Shown here piece after piece: positions 54,208 through 62,744 of a stretch of 64,000 nt of DNA. Source of the stretch: Nostoc sphaeroides (GTDB lineage Bacteria > Cyanobacteriota > Cyanobacteriia > Cyanobacteriales > Nostocaceae); contig NZ_CP031941.1 in the NCBI RefSeq assembly GCF_003443655.1, positions 6,399,001 to 6,463,000 of the forward strand, read 5' to 3'. The position numbers and the translations under genes were made by a program. The number at the start of each line of letters is the position of its first letter. Within the stretch, counting starts at the first letter, position 1. The notes below the pieces were generated by a model. That model saw only the letters and a list, made by a program, of their open reading frames with translations, was not told the origin of the DNA and made no database searches.

Positions 54208-55809
54208 ATGGAATCCAATCGCCCATTGCAACTAAACCGCCGCCAGTTTTTGCTCCGTTCAACTATCACAGCAGGTGGAATTATTGCCACAAATCTTGTA
54301 TCGAAATCACAAGTTTTTGCTCAAGCGCCTGCCATTATTACCTCTGAAAAAATGCGTCCTACTATACCTTATGGTGTAGCTAGCGGAGATATTTCCAAAG
54401 ATAGCATTGTGATCTGGAGCCGGAGCGATCGCCCCGCCAAAATGATCGTAGAATATTCCACCAGCGAATCCTTTAAAAATGTCCGGCGAGTTGTGGGGCC
54501 CAATGCTTTAAAAAATAGCGACTTTACAGCACGACTTTATTTAAGGAACCTGCCACCAGACCAACAATTATTTTATCGGGTAATTTTCCAAGATTTAGAT
54601 TATAAAGGCACTTACAGCGCTCCTGTCAAAGGCACTTTCCGCACTCCCCCCAAATCTGGGCGAGATGTATTCTTTGTTTGGGGTGGTGACACCGCCGGTC
54701 AGGGATGGGGGATTAATCCTGAGTTTGGTGGGATGAAAATTTACGAAACTATGCGCCAACTACATCCCGACTTTTTTATTCATTCTGGGGATAATATTTA
54801 CGCCGATGGCCCCATTCAATCAGAAGTAACTTTAGACGACGGCACTATTTGGAAAAACATCACCACACCAGAAAAATCCAAAGTAGCAGAAACTCTCACA
54901 GAATATCGTGGTAACTATATCTACAATTTACTGGATAAAAACATCAAGCGTTTCAACGCTGAAGTTCCCATATTGGCACAGTGGGACGACCACGAAACCA
55001 CAAATAACTGGTATCCTGGAGAATTTCTCCTCAACGATGACCGCTACACAGTTAAGGATGTTAACTTACTAGCAGAAAGAGGAAGGCAAGCGTTTTTAGA
55101 ATATCTGCCTATTGGGTATGAAACAAATGATCCAGATAAAGCGAAAATTTATCGCTCTTTTAACTATGGCCCATTGTTAGACATTTTCATGCTGGATGAA
55201 CGTACTTACCGGGGGCCAAACACGCCTAATCGTCAGCCAGTACCAAGTAAAGAAACAGAAATGCTGGGCAGAACACAAATACAATGGCTAAAAAGGCAAT
55301 TGTTATCATCAAAAGCAACATGGAAAGTGATTGCTAGTGATATGCCTCTGGGACTGATAATTCGAGACGGTAGCACGGACTTTGAAGCTTGGGCTAACGG
55401 AGATGGCCAAGCTTTAGGAAGAGAACTAGAAATTGCCGATTTACTACGATTTATCAAAAATAAAAATATCCAGAATGTTGTTTGGTTAACTGCTGATGTA
55501 CATTATGCAGCAGCCCACTATTACGACCCGGCTAAAGCACAGTTTAGCGACTTTAAGCCTTTTTGGGAGTTCGTCGCTGGGCCTCTTAACTCTGGCACAT
55601 TTGGCCCCAATCAATTAGAAAATACCTTTGGCCCACAATTGGTATTTCAAAGTCTTCCTCCAGGTACAAAAGCAAATCGTCCCCCAAGTGAAGGTTTGCA
55701 ATTCTTTGGAGGAGTTAAAATTAATGGAAATACAAAAGTGATGACGGTAACACTGCGTAACTTGGTAGGAAAAATTGTTTACAGTGTAGATTTATCGCCA
55801 GAAAAATAA
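54208..55809 (+). CDS. phoD: Alkaline phosphatase PhoD, Tat-exported
   Basis: 533 residues from MESNRPLQLNRRQFLLRS; a TTG 15 bp upstream is in frame. NRRQFLLRS is a twin-arginine signal and the cleavage site is near VFAQA. The PhoD N-terminal domain (PTIPYGVASGDISKDSIVIWSR) leads to the metallophosphatase domain: FVWGGDTAGQ, FFIHSGDNIYADG, PILAQWDDHETTNNW and WLTADVHYAAAHYY, supplying metal ligands for iron/calcium. It releases phosphate from phosphoesters in the periplasm or outside. A Pho-box-like array upstream fits phosphate-starvation control. Confidence 0.93.
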   Translation: MESNRPLQLNRRQFLLRSTITAGGIIATNLVSKSQVFAQAPAIITSEKMRPTIPYGVASGDISKDSIVIWSRSDRPAKMIVEYSTSESFKNVRRVVGPNALKNSDFTARLYLRNLPPDQQLFYRVIFQDLDYKGTYSAPVKGTFRTPPKSGRDVFFVWGGDTAGQGWGINPEFGGMKIYETMRQLHPDFFIHSGDNIYADGPIQSEVTLDDGTIWKNITTPEKSKVAETLTEYRGNYIYNLLDKNIKRFNAEVPILAQWDDHETTNNWYPGEFLLNDDRYTVKDVNLLAERGRQAFLEYLPIGYETNDPDKAKIYRSFNYGPLLDIFMLDERTYRGPNTPNRQPVPSKETEMLGRTQIQWLKRQLLSSKATWKVIASDMPLGLIIRDGSTDFEAWANGDGQALGRELEIADLLRFIKNKNIQNVVWLTADVHYAAAHYYDPAKAQFSDFKPFWEFVAGPLNSGTFGPNQLENTFGPQLVFQSLPPGTKANRPPSEGLQFFGGVKINGNTKVMTVTLRNLVGKIVYSVDLSPEK

Positions 55810-56051
55810 ATCGCCAAAATCACAATGAGATGTAGCCAGTTAGATAGAGTAATTATGCAATTTTTTACTTTGTCTGCTGGCTTTGTTGTTTTTAGTGAAA
55901 GAATATATTGCAATCTAATTTAATTTTTGCAAAAATCTTATGTAGTAGGGCGTGTTAGCAAAGCGTAACGTATCAAAGTCTTCAGACGATGCCGTACTTT
56001 CGTCTAATACACCCTACATGTATTTCAAAAATCAAATATCAAGAGTTGATA

Positions 56052-56762
56052 TTACAGGGTGATAAAGGAGAAGTCTTGAGGTGAAAATTTAGCCTGGTTA
56101 GACAAGCTTGTAAGATTAGTCAGATTAGCCAAAACGCTGATTGGGCCGCCGTCATCTAAGTCATTAGAAAACACTACTCTTGAAATGCCAAGTGTAGAGT
56201 TGTAATAGACAAATAATCCTTCATCAGATGTAATCTTATTGTTATCAGCAATGGCTTTGGCAGCAGCAGCAGCATTGGGAAATGCATCGAGCAACACTAG
56301 TACATTAGCATTACCCGATAGTCTAGAGCTAACGCCTTCATTGTATTTAACTTGGGCACCAAAATCAAGTCCGAGTTGCCCAGTTTCAAAGATGAAATTA
56401 TCTACACCAATTTGGTAATCGGTAATGTTATCTGGCTGATTCAACACGCTAATACCGTTGGGGCTTTGCACTGGGGAACCATTAGCAAATGGGGGATCGT
56501 AATAGCCAAAAGTATCTTGGCCAGATCCGCCCGTGAGTGTATCAATACCTCGACCACCATCTAAGAAATCACTGCCATTACCGCCTATTAAAATGTCATT
56601 GCCTGTACGACCATAAAGGTTATCGTTTCCATTCCTACCTGCAAGAGTGTCATTACCCCCCAATCCATAGATAAAGTCATTTCCTCCCCTGCCATCAATA
56701 AAGTCGTTGTTGCCTGTACCAGACAGGATATTATTGCCATCATTTCCAACAATATTCGCCAT
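56052..56762 (-). CDS. RTX/hemolysin-type calcium-binding repeat protein
   Basis: 236 residues. It starts directly with GGXGXDXUX nonapeptide repeats ([37 protein letters not shown]...GGSGQDTF, residues 4-85), which form a calcium-binding beta roll. The C-terminal 150 residues ([40 protein letters not shown]) form the flanking module common in cyanobacterial members. There is no N-terminal signal, as expected for type I secretion with a C-terminal signal. Export and calcium folding are inferred. Confidence 0.85.
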   Translation of the reverse strand: MANIVGNDGNNILSGTGNNDFIDGRGGNDFIYGLGGNDTLAGRNGNDNLYGRTGNDILIGGNGSDFLDGGRGIDTLTGGSGQDTFGYYDPPFANGSPVQSPNGISVLNQPDNITDYQIGVDNFIFETGQLGLDFGAQVKYNEGVSSRLSGNANVLVLLDAFPNAAAAAKAIADNNKITSDEGLFVYYNSTLGISRVVFSNDLDDGGPISVLANLTNLTSLSNQAKFSPQDFSFITL

Positions 56763-57052
56763 AGCTACTTATCCTTTGCAATTGCAAAATTATGTTTGAT
56801 GACCTGTATTTATCGTAGAGATTCCAGAAAAGATAAACATCTGAAAAACGTCTCTAATTTCACCACAGACTAATTAGACAACTTCTTTTTAATTATAGTT
56901 TTTTGCTAAGTAAATGTCTCTATATCTTTCGTCATAGATCAAAATATCTGTTACAACGAAAGTTATAAACTTATGAATTGCTGTAATGCTAAAGATACAG
57001 TTGAGAGTATTAATGAAAGAAAGCTTTGCATTCAGCTACTTCTATGAGTCTG

Positions 57053-57273
57053 TTACTTCCCATCCGCCCCAATCCTTTTCGCTTTTTGCTCTACACCGAA
57101 TGGGTGATGCTCACCTGTGCGGTTCACTGGCTGTAATTGAAGGTCTAGAACACCGAAGTATACCTGTTCAACATGTGTTGATCTTGGTATTGCTTGGTTT
57201 AATGGCTTTGAAATTACCAAGCGGTCATGCCTGGGTGAAAGTGCTTTATACTGCGATCGCACCAAAAGGGTAA
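57053..57273 (+). pseudogene. N-terminal fragment of a membrane sensor kinase, frameshifted
   Basis: One frame reads PIRPNPFRFLLYTEWVMLTC; after a shift at about 57115-57120 the next continues CGSLAVIEGLEHRSIPVQHV and LILVLLGLMALKLPSG. Together they resemble the first two membrane segments of a cyanobacterial sensor kinase with an RPNP.RFLLY.EW start. It ends in PKG-stop shortly after a HIP1 site. No kinase domain follows. Confidence 0.55.
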
Positions 57274-57337
57274 GAATGCTGGAGCGATCGCCACTGATAG
57301 GAGCTAAATTTAAGTAGTTAGAGTTTTGGAGTTGATC

Positions 57338-58525
57338 ATGCTTAAGCAACTCATTTTAGAAAACTGGAAAAGTTTCCGTTATGCAGAGCTTCCACTTGAC
57401 CCGTTGACTGTTCTTATTGGTACAAATGCCAGTGGTAAATCTAATGTAGTTGAGGCTTTGGAATTTTTGAAGAGAATAGTACAAGGTGAAAAAGTTGAAG
57501 TAGCTTTAGCAGGAGACAAAAGGCTACCATCCATTCGAGGTGGTATCGAGTGGGCAGCATATCAAACTGAAACAAAATTTACACTAAAGGTAGTGGTTCA
57601 GTTTGAAAACGATAGTAGTGATTATATTCATAGTATTACAGTAGGGACAAAACCTTTTCCTCATATTTTGGAAAATTATACACTTGCTAGAGAAGACACA
57701 GAATCTGATCAAAAAAATGTTACCAGTTATTTTTTACACAAGCATACTTATGAATATAATTTATTGCAGAAAAAATTAGATGTTATGAATTTTTCTTTTT
57801 TAGATGATGGAGAATCCCAAGTAGAAATAACACTTAACGAAATTTTAAAACATATTGAAAATATTTTTATTTTAAATCCTATTCCATCTAAAATGCGTGA
57901 TTATGTGAAAGTTTCTGAGATATATGAAAGTGATGCATCCAATATGGCAGGAGTGTTAGCAACATTACCTGAAAAAAATAAAGCCGAGATAGAAGCAACT
58001 CTTTCTAGATATATCAAAGATTTGCCGGAAGGAGATATTCAGAAAGTATGGGCAGAAAAGGTTGGCAGATTTGGTACTGATGCCATGCTTTATTGTCAAG
58101 AAGAATGGAAACCAGGTCATATTACAGAGATTGATGCTAGAAGTATGTCTGATGGAACTTTACGTTTTCTAGCGATTCTCACAGCATTACTTACACGCCC
58201 AGAAGGCAGTCAGCTAGTAATTGAAGAAATAGATAATGGACTTCATCCTTCGCGTGCGGAATTGTTAGTCAAAATACTAAGGGAAATTGGCAGCAAAAGA
58301 AAAATTGATATTTTACTGACTACCCATAATCCAGCTTTACTTGATGCTTTAGGCCCAGAGATAGTTCCTTTTGTGGTTGTCGCACACCGCGACAAAGAAA
58401 CTGGAGAAAGCCAGCTTACACTTTTAGAAGATATTGAAAATCTTCCTCTTTTGTTAGCATCAGGCACTTTAGGCAAACTAGCAACTAAAGGCGCAATTGA
58501 AAAAAGCCTTTCTAATAATAAGTAA
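57338..58525 (+). CDS. AAA-type ATPase (ABC/OLD-like), candidate defence gene
   Basis: 395 residues from MLKQLILENWKSFRYAELPL; an in-frame TTG start lies 12 bp upstream. Walker A is LIGTNASGKSNVVEALEFL (about residues 26-44). RSMSDGTLRFLAILTALL is the signature-like helix, and QLVIEEIDNGLHPSRAELLV is Walker B, followed by LLTTHNPALLDAL (switch histidine). The ABC-like head with no long coiled coil is typical of AAA15/AAA21-type ATPases found in phage-defence and toxin-like operons. The stop is 8 bp from the next ATG, so it forms a pair with a PIN nuclease. Confidence 0.85.
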   Translation: MLKQLILENWKSFRYAELPLDPLTVLIGTNASGKSNVVEALEFLKRIVQGEKVEVALAGDKRLPSIRGGIEWAAYQTETKFTLKVVVQFENDSSDYIHSITVGTKPFPHILENYTLAREDTESDQKNVTSYFLHKHTYEYNLLQKKLDVMNFSFLDDGESQVEITLNEILKHIENIFILNPIPSKMRDYVKVSEIYESDASNMAGVLATLPEKNKAEIEATLSRYIKDLPEGDIQKVWAEKVGRFGTDAMLYCQEEWKPGHITEIDARSMSDGTLRFLAILTALLTRPEGSQLVIEEIDNGLHPSRAELLVKILREIGSKRKIDILLTTHNPALLDALGPEIVPFVVVAHRDKETGESQLTLLEDIENLPLLLASGTLGKLATKGAIEKSLSNNK

Positions 58526-58533
58526 AGTTAAAT

Positions 58534-59058
58534 ATGAGAAAGGTTTTGATTATTGACACATCAATACTTTGCGTTTACTTAGGTGTACCTGGCAAAGAGA
58601 CTTGTGGTTATGATAATGATAAATGGGATAAAAAAAGAGTTGAAGCCCGTTTTCAGCAAGAAGAAAAACAAGGTGCAAAGTTTATACTACCAATAGCAAC
58701 AATTATAGAAACTGGTAATCACATTGCACAAGCTAATTCTAAGCGATACGAAATTGCTCAAGCTTTCGGTAATATTTTGGTTAAAGTAGCAGATGGAGTT
58801 ATACCTTGGGGAGTTTTTGAAACTCAAGTAGGTGAACTTTGGAATTCAGAACAATTGAAACAGTTGGCTACTGAATGGCCTACTCTAGCATCTAGAAAGA
58901 TTTCTATCGGAGATGCAACAATTAAGACTGTGGCTGAATATTACGCCAAAACTAGTAGTACATTTCAAGTAGAAATTTTTACGGGCGATGGGGGACTCAA
59001 GGCTTATGAACCAGCTACCCCAGCACCTACACGTCGTAGCAGTCGAACAAAAAGGTAA
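58534..59058 (+). CDS. PIN-domain-like nuclease partner of the AAA ATPase
   Basis: 174 residues. MRKVLIIDTSILCVYLGVPG has the first PIN aspartate (IDTS); ATIIETGNHIA gives a middle acidic residue; RKISIGDATIKTVAEYY and VEIFTGDGGLKAY supply the last two. This is the fold and acidic arrangement of PIN RNases, though distant from VapC. The lysine/arginine tail (TRRSSRTKR) could bind nucleic acid. It lies 8 bp after the ATPase gene, and no antitoxin is seen, so the ATPase may be the sensor and control. Confidence 0.75.
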   Translation: MRKVLIIDTSILCVYLGVPGKETCGYDNDKWDKKRVEARFQQEEKQGAKFILPIATIIETGNHIAQANSKRYEIAQAFGNILVKVADGVIPWGVFETQVGELWNSEQLKQLATEWPTLASRKISIGDATIKTVAEYYAKTSSTFQVEIFTGDGGLKAYEPATPAPTRRSSRTKR

Positions 59059-59144
59059 AATATCCTTGAGCGATCGCCCTTTGCCTATAACATCACGTTA
59101 TCATCGGATATTGGGGAATTTCCGCGCGTAACTCGATAGCATCT

Positions 59145-61760
59145 ATGACCGCCTCTCACTCTGAAACTCCATCTACCAAGCCTGATGCAAGTACTTTTAT
59201 TTCTGACCATCAACAGGTGGATCGCAGTAAGCTAAGTCAAATGTACTTGCATTATGTCGAGACGAAGGATAAATATCCTCACGCGGTATTGTTGTATCGG
59301 GTAGGAGATTTCTTTGAATGCTATTTCCAAGATGCTGTAAAATTAGCGCAAGAATTGGAATTAGTTCTCACTAGTAAACAAGCTGGGGAACAGGGACGAG
59401 TGGCGATGTCTGGTGTTCCGCATCACGCTTGGGAACGCTACGCAACGCTGTTGGTAGAAAAAGGCTATGCAGTTGTAATTTGCGACCAAGTAGAAGATGC
59501 TTCAGAAGCTGCTGGTAGATTGGTGCGGCGGGAAGTAACGCGCATCCTGACTCCTGGCACTTTGCTAGAAGAAGGAATGCTCAAATCAAGTCGCAATAAT
59601 TACCTCGCAGCAGTAGTAATTGCCGCAAATCATTGGGGTTTAGCTTATGCAGACATCTCTACAGGGGAATTTCTCACAACTCAAGGGAGTGATTTAGAAC
59701 ATCTGACACAAGAATTAATGCGCTTGCAACCTTCAGAGGTGCTAGTTCCGACAAATGCGCCCGATTTAGGTAGTTTGCTACGTCCCGGAGAAACTTCGCC
59801 ACATCTCCCCCAGTGTTTGCCACCATCATTTTGCTATAGTTTGCGATCGCAAGTACCATTTTCCCAAGGCGAAGCTAGACCTAGATTATTGCAGAAATTT
59901 AAGGTGCGATCGCTCGAAGGCCTCGGTTGCGATCATCTTCCCCTCGCCGTTCGTGCGGCTGGCGGTCTTCTGGAATACTTAGAAGATACTCAAAAAGAAA
60001 ACCCAGTTCCCCTTCAAAGACTCCGCAGCTACACTGTCACGGACTATTTAATTGTTGACAATCAAACCCGCCGTAACCTGGAAATTACCCAAACCGTCAG
60101 GGATGGAACTTTTCACGGTTCCCTACTTTGGGCATTAGATAAAACTAGTACAGCGATGGGCGGGCGGGCATTGCGGCGGTGGTTGTTGCAACCGCTAATC
60201 GATATTAAAGGCATTCGGGCACGTCTTGATACCATCCAAGAATTGATGGAAAATACGCCCCTACGTCAAGATTTGCGGCAATTGTTACGCCAAATTTATG
60301 ATTTGGAACGACTCACAGGTAGGGCGGGTTCTGGTACAGCTAATGCTAGAGATTTAGTAGCTTTGGCAGATTCCCTCTCACGCTTACCAGAATTATCCAG
60401 CTTGGTAACTGAAGCACGTTCTCCATTTCTCAAAGCTTTGCAGAAAGTCCCAAGTGTGTTGGAGGAATTAGCACACAAGTTACACGCGCATCTTGTCGAG
60501 TCGCCACCCATACTAATCAAAGAAGGCGGATTGATTCGCCCTAGTGTAAATCCCTTGTTGGATGAGAGAAAGGCAACTGTAGAAGCGGATCAGCAATGGA
60601 TTGCCAATTTAGAAGTTGATGAGAGAGCTAAAACGGGTATTTCCACTCTGAAGGTAGGATTTAATAAAACCTTTGGTTATTATATCAGTATTTCCCGCAC
60701 GAAAGCTGACCAAGTACCCGCTCATTATATCCGCAAGCAAACTCTGACCAATGAAGAACGTTACATCACCCCAGATTTGAAGGAACGGGAAGCCCGAATT
60801 CTCACAGCGCGGGATGATTTAAATCAGTTGGAATATGAGATTTTTACAGCTTTGCGAGAAGAGGTAGCACAAGAGGCCGAAGTAATTCGCAATCTGTCTC
60901 GGGCAGTGGCGGCGGCGGATGTGTTGTGTGGTTTGGCTGAGTTAGCGGTGCATCAAGGTTACTGTCGTCCAGAAATGTTGTCAGGAAGGGAGATAAACAT
61001 TGTGGATGGGCGTCATCCAGTGGTGGAACAGTCTTTACCTGCGGGTTTCTTTGTGCCAAATTCGACTCAATTGGGGAGTAGGGAATCGGGAGTAGGGAGT
61101 AGTGAAGAAGAAATTTCCCCACTCCCCACTCCCCACTCCCCACTCCCCGATTTAATTATCCTGACTGGGCCAAACGCCAGTGGTAAAAGTTGTTATTTGC
61201 GTCAGGTGGGATTGATTCAGTTAATGGCGCAGATTGGTAGTTTTGTACCAGCTAGGTTTGCTAGATTGGGAATATGCGATCGCATTTTCACCCGTGTAGG
61301 TGCAGTAGATGATCTTGCAACTGGTCAATCTACGTTCATGGTGGAGATGAACGAAACGGCGAATATTCTCAACCATGCCACATCTAGGTCGCTAGTATTG
61401 TTAGATGAAATTGGTCGCGGAACAGCAACATTTGATGGTCTTTCCATAGCTTGGGCGGTGGCGGAATATATAGCAGTGGATATTCGGGCGCGAACGATTT
61501 TTGCTACTCACTATCATGAATTGAACGAATTGGCAAGTATTTTGCCGAATGTGGCTAATTATCAAGTGACGGTGAAAGAATTACCCGACCAAATTATCTT
61601 TTTGCACCAAGTCCAACCGGGAGGCGCTGATAAGTCTTACGGAATTGAGGCGGGAAGATTGGCGGGTTTACCAGCCGTAGTTATTCAACGAGCAAAACAA
61701 GTGATGGGGCAAATTGAGAAGCATAGTAAGATTGCGATGGGGCTGCAAAATCTGGATTGA
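59145..61760 (+). CDS. mutS: DNA mismatch repair protein MutS
   Basis: 871 residues. MutS recognises mismatches and starts repair. The mismatch-binding loop GDFFECYF is at about residues 52-59. The connector and lever domains are complete (GKSELQ-like RNNLAAVVIA..., [18 protein letters not shown]). The ATPase has Walker [40 protein letters not shown] (Walker B) and FATHYHEL. About residues 643-668 (SRESGVGSS...PTPHSPLP) are a translated CCCCACTCCC-type repeat just before Walker A. The C-terminal codons contain the target of a CAST homing guide, and the element begins 4 bp after the stop, so the gene remains whole. Confidence 0.96.
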   Translation: MTASHSETPSTKPDASTFISDHQQVDRSKLSQMYLHYVETKDKYPHAVLLYRVGDFFECYFQDAVKLAQELELVLTSKQAGEQGRVAMSGVPHHAWERYATLLVEKGYAVVICDQVEDASEAAGRLVRREVTRILTPGTLLEEGMLKSSRNNYLAAVVIAANHWGLAYADISTGEFLTTQGSDLEHLTQELMRLQPSEVLVPTNAPDLGSLLRPGETSPHLPQCLPPSFCYSLRSQVPFSQGEARPRLLQKFKVRSLEGLGCDHLPLAVRAAGGLLEYLEDTQKENPVPLQRLRSYTVTDYLIVDNQTRRNLEITQTVRDGTFHGSLLWALDKTSTAMGGRALRRWLLQPLIDIKGIRARLDTIQELMENTPLRQDLRQLLRQIYDLERLTGRAGSGTANARDLVALADSLSRLPELSSLVTEARSPFLKALQKVPSVLEELAHKLHAHLVESPPILIKEGGLIRPSVNPLLDERKATVEADQQWIANLEVDERAKTGISTLKVGFNKTFGYYISISRTKADQVPAHYIRKQTLTNEERYITPDLKEREARILTARDDLNQLEYEIFTALREEVAQEAEVIRNLSRAVAAADVLCGLAELAVHQGYCRPEMLSGREINIVDGRHPVVEQSLPAGFFVPNSTQLGSRESGVGSSEEEISPLPTPHSPLPDLIILTGPNASGKSCYLRQVGLIQLMAQIGSFVPARFARLGICDRIFTRVGAVDDLATGQSTFMVEMNETANILNHATSRSLVLLDEIGRGTATFDGLSIAWAVAEYIAVDIRARTIFATHYHELNELASILPNVANYQVTVKELPDQIIFLHQVQPGGADKSYGIEAGRLAGLPAVVIQRAKQVMGQIEKHSKIAMGLQNLD
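61701..61720 (+). other. CAST homing target: PAM GTG plus 17-nt protospacer in the mutS 3' end
   Basis: ATGGGGCAAATTGAGAA at 61704-61720 is identical to the first 17 nt of the spacer behind the delocalised repeat. GTG at 61701-61703 fits the GTN PAM used by Cas12k. From 61704 to the transposon edge at 61764/61765 there are 61 bp, within the 60-66 bp reported for V-K insertions. The sequence encodes MGQIEK in a conserved C-terminal helix of MutS. Confidence 0.92.
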
Positions 61761-61764
61761 TATA

Positions 61765-61880
61765 TGTCGATTGCCAAATTATTTGTCTGCGTTGACAAAT
61801 TAATGTCCGTATTGCCAAAATAATGTCCCCATTAACTATGCCATCAAATTGTGTTAGCTAACCATTAACAAAATGATATC
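61765..61880. repeat. CAST left end with four TnsB-binding-type repeats
   Basis: Terminal TGTCG, then ATTGCCAAATTATTTGTC (61770-61787), GTTGACAAATTAATGTC (61791-61807), ATTGCCAAAATAATGTC (61811-61827) and a degenerate ATTAACAAAATGATATC (61864-61880). The first three are spaced by 20-21 bp. Known V-K ends have the same TTGACAAATTAATGTC-like repeats and begin with TGT. Confidence 0.9.
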
Positions 61881-61972
61881 GTTAGATTTTTCAACATAGT
61901 GTGTTATTTAATACATTATTTTGCTACATAATAACACAGCTTTTAAAATTCACGTTGTGTTTAACTTTTTTA

Positions 61973-62026
61973 TTCTCAATTTGCCCCATCTTTCAACCCA
62001 CCTTACTCTGATATTGCAGTTGAAAC
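61973..62026 (-). ncRNA. Delocalised atypical repeat and mutS-matching spacer (homing crRNA)
   Basis: A 37-bp unit (61990-62026) shares the first 8 and last 14 positions of the array repeat almost exactly on the minus strand (GTTTCAAC...AGGTGGGTTGAAAG) but has an unrelated middle. It lies 128 bp from the array. Directly 3' on the minus strand comes ATGGGGCAAATTGAGAA (61989-61973), identical to 17 nt of mutS. V-K elements use such single repeat-spacer units with short matches to home to an attachment gene. A possible hairpin (TGTGTTATT/AATAACACA) lies further downstream at 61938-61900. Confidence 0.9.
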
Positions 62027-62153
62027 TTCACAACCCTCAATAAAGCCTGTGTATAAGTAACTCGACAGAATTAATTACATACTAATTATTTGCTGGGCTA
62101 AAATTTTTGCCCAGATTTGGTGTAATTAATTGCGTCCGATTACTTACCTTATC

Positions 62154-62556
62154 CTTTGAACCCGCCTCTAGCTGGGAGGGGTGTTGAAACTTGAGTAGTG
62201 AGATAGAATTCGTTTCGGAATTGTTCTTGCTTTCAACCCGCCTCTAGCTGTGAGGGGTGTTGAAACTAGCCTATGGCAGAAAATCCCGCCAATGCTATGT
62301 ACCTTTCAACCCGCCTCTAGCTGGGAGGGGTGTTGAAACATGAGTTTCGGAGCAAGCTTCTCTCCATGTCTCCCTCTTTCAACCCGCCTCTAGCTGGGAG
62401 GGGTGTTGAAACAAATAATTCTTCACGAAATTAACCAGTAACTCATAATCTTTCAACCCGCCTTTAGCTGGGAGGGGTGTTGAAACGCGGCTGTCGCCCA
62501 ACTTAATCCACAGCAGCTACTTTCAACCCGCCTCTAGCTGGGAGGGGTGTTGAAAC
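62154..62556 (-). CRISPR. Type V-K CRISPR array, six repeats and five spacers
   Basis: 37-bp repeats at 62154, 62230, 62303, 62376, 62450 and 62520 (starts on the plus strand), with spacers of 39, 36, 36, 37 and 33 bp. On the transcribed minus strand each repeat begins GTTTCAACACCCCTCCC and ends GGCGGGTTGAAAG, as in known Cas12k systems. Repeats 1, 2 and 5 each have one substitution; repeat 1, the leader-distal one, has it in its last bases (GGGTTCAAAG). No spacer match was found elsewhere in this window by eye. The leader side faces tracrRNA and cas12k. Confidence 0.96.
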
Positions 62557-62744
62557 TCTGCCCTTCAAACTCTTGATTTACCAATAGTTCTGAAGGCATT
62601 TTTGTCACGTCTCCCAAAATCGCCCGTCAGTTAACATTTAAAAAAAGTAAATCAACTCACACATTAAAGGCTATAAACCTTATTAAACAAGCGATTTAAA
62701 GTTTTGGCAGGAGTCCCAGGGAAATCGCCCCCGCTTTACCATGC
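62557..62744 (-). other. Leader-side region between array and tracrRNA with a strong hairpin
   Basis: About 190 bp with no gene. On the minus strand TTTTGGCA (62752-62743) and TGCCAAAA (62711-62704) enclose GC-rich sequence with GCGGGGGCGATTTCCC. This forms a long stem-loop just after the tracrRNA anti-repeat and could end the tracrRNA or be part of array processing. The promoter for the array is expected nearer to 62600. Confidence 0.6.

Noticed and set aside
56986-57273. A 95-residue plus-strand protein
   Set aside because: Its middle part is better explained as one half of a frameshifted sensor-kinase start; the N-terminal part does not match anything.
57053-57349. A 98-residue minus-strand protein
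   Set aside because: It is antisense to the kinase remnant and overlaps the leader of the AAA ATPase gene.
62027-62153. A tRNA-matching homing spacer after the last array repeat
   Set aside because: The sequence following the degenerate last repeat shows no tRNA-like match that I can see, and the mutS match of the delocalised unit explains the insertion better.
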